Source: Algoriphagus sp.
Lineage (GTDB): Bacteria > Bacteroidota > Bacteroidia > Cytophagales > Cyclobacteriaceae
Length of the DNA stretch: 9,599 nt
Assembly: GCA_023255285.1 (NCBI GenBank)
Contig: JALRIY010000080.1
Location: forward strand, 1-9,599
Reading direction: 5' to 3'
Shown: one piece after another, positions 7,278 to 9,599 of the stretch
Position numbering within the stretch: the stretch's first letter is position 1
How the letters are laid out: each line of letters starts with the position of its first letter
Translations under genes and position numbers: made by a program
Notes under the pieces: model-generated
The model's input: only the letters and a program-made list of their open reading frames with translations
What the model was told of the DNA's origin: nothing
Databases searched by the model: none

Positions 7278-9044
7278 ATGCCTAGAATTAACCTTATACT
7301 TAACCTGTTATTTTGTTTTGGTTTCGCTGTGGGAACCACCGCCCAATCAAAACATCCAAACATTGTCATCATCCTAGCAGACGATCAGGGATGGGGAGAT
7401 CTTGGCTTTAATGGAAACAAAACAGTTAGCACGCCAAATCTAGATAAGCTAGCAAAAGAAGGGATCGTACTGGATAGATTTTATGTTAGCCCGGTGTGCT
7501 CGCCCACTCGTGCAGAACTTCTAACAGGAAGATACCACGTACGTGGCGGGGTCACCGGCACTTCAACCGGATTGGAAAGACTAGACCTAGATGAAGTGAC
7601 CTTCGCAGAGGTATTCAAAGAAAACGGCTACCGTACTGGAATTTTTGGAAAGTGGCACAATGGAGGTCAGGCCCCATACCATCCCAACACCAGAGGATTT
7701 GATGAATTTTATGGGTTTTGTGCAGGCCATTGGGCGGATTATTTCAACCCTATTTTGGAGCACAATGGAGAAATAATAAAGGGGAAAGGATTTATAATTG
7801 ATGATTTGACCTCACAAGGAATTCAGTTTATTGAAAATAATCAGGAAGTGCCCTTCTTGGCTTACTTCCCCTACAATACGCCACATAGCCCAATGCAAGT
7901 TCCAGATGAATTTTGGAATCGCTATGAAAACAAGCTATTGGCACAAGAAGGTAGTCTCCCTGAACTAGAAGATTCCATGCATACCAAAGCTGCATTGGCA
8001 ATGACAGAAAATATCGACTGGAATGTGGGGAGAATCGTACAGAAATTAGAAGAACTGAACTTAATGAAGAACACTATTGTCATTTATTTCTCTGATAACG
8101 GCCCAAATGGGCATAGATGGAACGACACTATGAAGGGAATAAAGGGAACCACGGACGAAGGAGGAATAAGATCCCCTTTTATTATTCATTGGAAGGGGAG
8201 TTTGGAAAAAGGAACAACAGTCAACAACATCACGTCAGTACTTGATATTTTCCCAACCCTCGTAGAATTTGCTGGCATTCAACATGAGCAAATAAAGCCT
8301 TTCGATGGGTTTAGTCTTAAAAATCTACTGACAACAAATCAAGATGCGGCAGTAAATGATAGAATCCTACCCAGCTATTGGTCGGGCAAAACAAGTATAC
8401 GTAGTGAACGCTTTCGGCTTTCTAGTGATCAAAAATTGTACGATATGCAAAATGATCCAGACCAAACTACAGATGTCAGTAAGGAGCATCCAGACGACTA
8501 TAAAAAACTGCTTGCTTGGAGAAATGAATGGATAGGCACTGTTTTGAATGAATTACCTGCTCGGGATACTAGGCCTTTCCCTATCGGCCATCCTAAAATG
8601 GAACTCACTATTTTACCTTCATCAGAGGCTACCGGAAAAGGAAATGTAATTCGTTCCAATAAACATCCAAACAGTAGTTTCTTTTTGCAATGGAGAAATT
8701 CAGAAGATGAAATAAGTTGGCCTGTTTCTGTCCAAGAATCCGGGACCTTTGAAATTGAAGTGTACTATGCTTGCAGTGAGGCAAATATTGGATCTGAAAT
8801 CAGAATTGAATTTGAAGGAAACTCATTAATCGGTAGCCTTTCGAACTCAAATGAAAAACCGCTTATCGGTATGGAAAATGATAGGGTATTAAGAATTGAA
8901 TCCTACACCAAGGAGTTCTTACCCATGAAACTTGGACGCATTGAGTTAAAAAAAGGCGAAGGGAAATTGAAATTAAGAGTAAGCTCCTTGAAAAAAGTAG
9001 ATGATCTTGAGATTAGTTCTATCACCCTAAGAAGAATTAATTAA
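7278..9044 (+). CDS. Secreted arylsulfatase-type sulfatase with C-terminal beta-domain
   Basis: This is an exported type I sulfatase that hydrolyses sulfate esters, with formylglycine made from Cys74. The N-terminus carries a signal peptide (hydrophobic LILNLLFCFGFAVGTTAQ, cleavage near residue 23); the Cys at 13 is not in a lipobox. Active-site motifs are ADDQGWGD (D35/D36), CSPTR (C74, R78), GKWH (K125, H127), TPHSP (H203), FSDNG (D273/N274) and KGTTDEGG (K289). This set matches the arylsulfatase A/B-like branch, distinct from its neighbour. The sulfatase core ends near residue 425. Residues about 435-588 form an additional beta-rich module with conserved-looking GSEIRIEFEG, ENDRVLRIESYTKEF and LGRIELKKGEGKLKLR segments, of a type seen at the C-terminus of other environmental sulfatases, perhaps carbohydrate binding. 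AAGGA abuts the ATG directly, too close for a classical ribosome site. Full length, no disruption. Substrate is unknown. Confidence 0.93.
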   Translation: MPRINLILNLLFCFGFAVGTTAQSKHPNIVIILADDQGWGDLGFNGNKTVSTPNLDKLAKEGIVLDRFYVSPVCSPTRAELLTGRYHVRGGVTGTSTGLERLDLDEVTFAEVFKENGYRTGIFGKWHNGGQAPYHPNTRGFDEFYGFCAGHWADYFNPILEHNGEIIKGKGFIIDDLTSQGIQFIENNQEVPFLAYFPYNTPHSPMQVPDEFWNRYENKLLAQEGSLPELEDSMHTKAALAMTENIDWNVGRIVQKLEELNLMKNTIVIYFSDNGPNGHRWNDTMKGIKGTTDEGGIRSPFIIHWKGSLEKGTTVNNITSVLDIFPTLVEFAGIQHEQIKPFDGFSLKNLLTTNQDAAVNDRILPSYWSGKTSIRSERFRLSSDQKLYDMQNDPDQTTDVSKEHPDDYKKLLAWRNEWIGTVLNELPARDTRPFPIGHPKMELTILPSSEATGKGNVIRSNKHPNSSFFLQWRNSEDEISWPVSVQESGTFEIEVYYACSEANIGSEIRIEFEGNSLIGSLSNSNEKPLIGMENDRVLRIESYTKEFLPMKLGRIELKKGEGKLKLRVSSLKKVDDLEISSITLRRIN

Positions 9045-9047
9045 AAG

Positions 9048-9106
9048 GATTATCCGCAAGTATGCCAGCAGCTTAAAATTGGCTTGACTTGCTGCAGATA
9101 ATTATC
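9048..9106. repeat. Sulfatase-associated palindromic repeat, copy 2; possible terminator between convergent genes
   Basis: Starting 3 bp after the second sulfatase stop, this 59-nt element is related to the one at 6712-6769. It forms a better hairpin: ATTATC (9049-9054) pairs with GATAAT (9097-9102), CAAGT (9057-9061) with ACTTG (9087-9091), and GCCA (9064-9067) with TGGC (9080-9083), leaving a 12-nt loop. Read on the minus strand, the hairpin is followed by CCTTTTAATT, so it could end transcripts of the convergent LRR gene and also protect the 3' end of the sulfatase mRNA. Confidence 0.5.
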
Positions 9107-9180
9107 AAAACGTCAGTTAACGGCTAACAGTCCCCAAAGAGTAGGTTTTAGAGATAAAATATTTGGTTCTTTAATTCAAC

Positions 9181-9599
9181 TCAATACACGATGGAGTCCG
9201 TGGCCAAAGTAGGTAGGAAATAGCTGCCTGCCTCCAGAATAAATGGAAAACTAGGCTTCCCGGAGGTGGCCAATTCACGGGAGGCAGGGGTATCGAAAGC
9301 AAAGACTTTCTCGAGACTTTTGCTCGAGACAAGTGCCTGCACATGGCTTACATTTATCCCTGTTTTATTCAAATACAGCAATTTTAAATTTTTGATTTGA
9401 GCCAAATTATTTAGGGAATTGCCTGCAATTCCAGTGCTGTTGAGTTTGAGTACTGTGAGGTTAGGCAAAGCAGAAAGTTGCCCCACCACCGCATCTGTCA
9501 CCTGGGTTTCACTCAAATCCAAATAAGCAATTCTGCTTTTTACCGATTCCAATAGCTTCCAATCGGAATCCTGGAAGCTGGGCAAATTGATGCAGCTAA
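9181..9599 (-). CDS. C-terminal fragment of a leucine-rich-repeat protein (possibly the tail of a c-type cytochrome/LRR protein), cut by the window edge
   Basis: The gene runs leftward and its stop is TGA at 9183-9181. The reading frame stays open to the right edge, with codons for Ser-Cys-Ile-Asn preceding the first possible TTG start (9585), so the real start is outside the window. The visible ~138 residues contain about three LRR units of 24 residues: RIAYLDLSETQVTD, NLTVLKLNSTGIAG and NLKLLYLNKTGINV, each with the LxxLxLxxTxI pattern. A fourth degenerate unit (SLEKVFAFDTPASRE) and a short tail ending LPTLATDSIVY follow. This end closely resembles the LRR tails of exported planctomycete-type cytochrome c proteins in Bacteroidota, often near sulfatases, but no heme motif is visible here. 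That identity is inferred; a free-standing LRR protein remains possible. It is convergent with the second sulfatase. Confidence 0.7.
   Translation of the reverse strand, partial: SCINLPSFQDSDWKLLESVKSRIAYLDLSETQVTDAVVGQLSALPNLTVLKLNSTGIAGNSLNNLAQIKNLKLLYLNKTGINVSHVQALVSSKSLEKVFAFDTPASRELATSGKPSFPFILEAGSYFLPTLATDSIVY

Noticed and set aside
9117..9134. GTTA/TAAC inverted repeat in the convergent spacer
   Set aside because: Only four base pairs; too short to support a terminator beside the stronger hairpin at 9048-9106.

Overview
The window reads as a chromosomal segment of a Bacteroidota bacterium, probably a Cytophagales/Cyclobacteriaceae-like marine or soil organism. This is inferred from moderate-to-low GC, AT-rich spacers without strong Shine-Dalgarno sequences, possible TTTG/TAnnTTTG-type promoter boxes, secreted Cys-type sulfatases, and a leucine-rich-repeat protein of the kind often attached to c-type cytochromes in this phylum. 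The taxonomic call rests on style and gene content, not on a marker gene.

Left part (1-3808): three tightly packed plus-strand genes that look like the end of a surface-polysaccharide biosynthesis operon. They are a left-handed beta-helix O-acyltransferase, an AsnB-type glutamine amidotransferase/asparagine synthetase, and a GT4 glycosyltransferase. The gaps are 36 bp and a one-base stop/start overlap. Together they could add, amidate and acylate sugars of an exported glycan. A four-run G-rich motif starts at the first base after the last stop codon and is followed by T-tracts, which makes a plausible operon end.

Middle and right part (4087-9044): three plus-strand genes for exported hydrolases, each with its own spacer. 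They are a secreted alpha/beta-hydrolase esterase and two formylglycine-type sulfatases of different subtypes; the second carries an extra C-terminal beta-rich domain. They suggest removal of ester groups (acetyl or other acyl, and sulfate) from an external, probably sulfated, glycan. No SusC/SusD pair, glycoside hydrolase or sulfatase-maturating enzyme is visible here, so the substrate is unknown and maturation must occur in trans.

Right edge (9181-9599): a minus-strand gene enters the window and ends here, convergent with the second sulfatase. Only its leucine-rich-repeat C-terminus is visible.

The most interesting non-coding signal is a pair of related ~58-nt imperfect inverted repeats, one just downstream of each sulfatase gene (6712-6769 and 9048-9106). 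The 622-bp spacer between the sulfatases holds the first copy, a small doubtful ORF and a second hairpin. I see no CRISPR array, tRNA, rRNA, transposase or obvious defence system.
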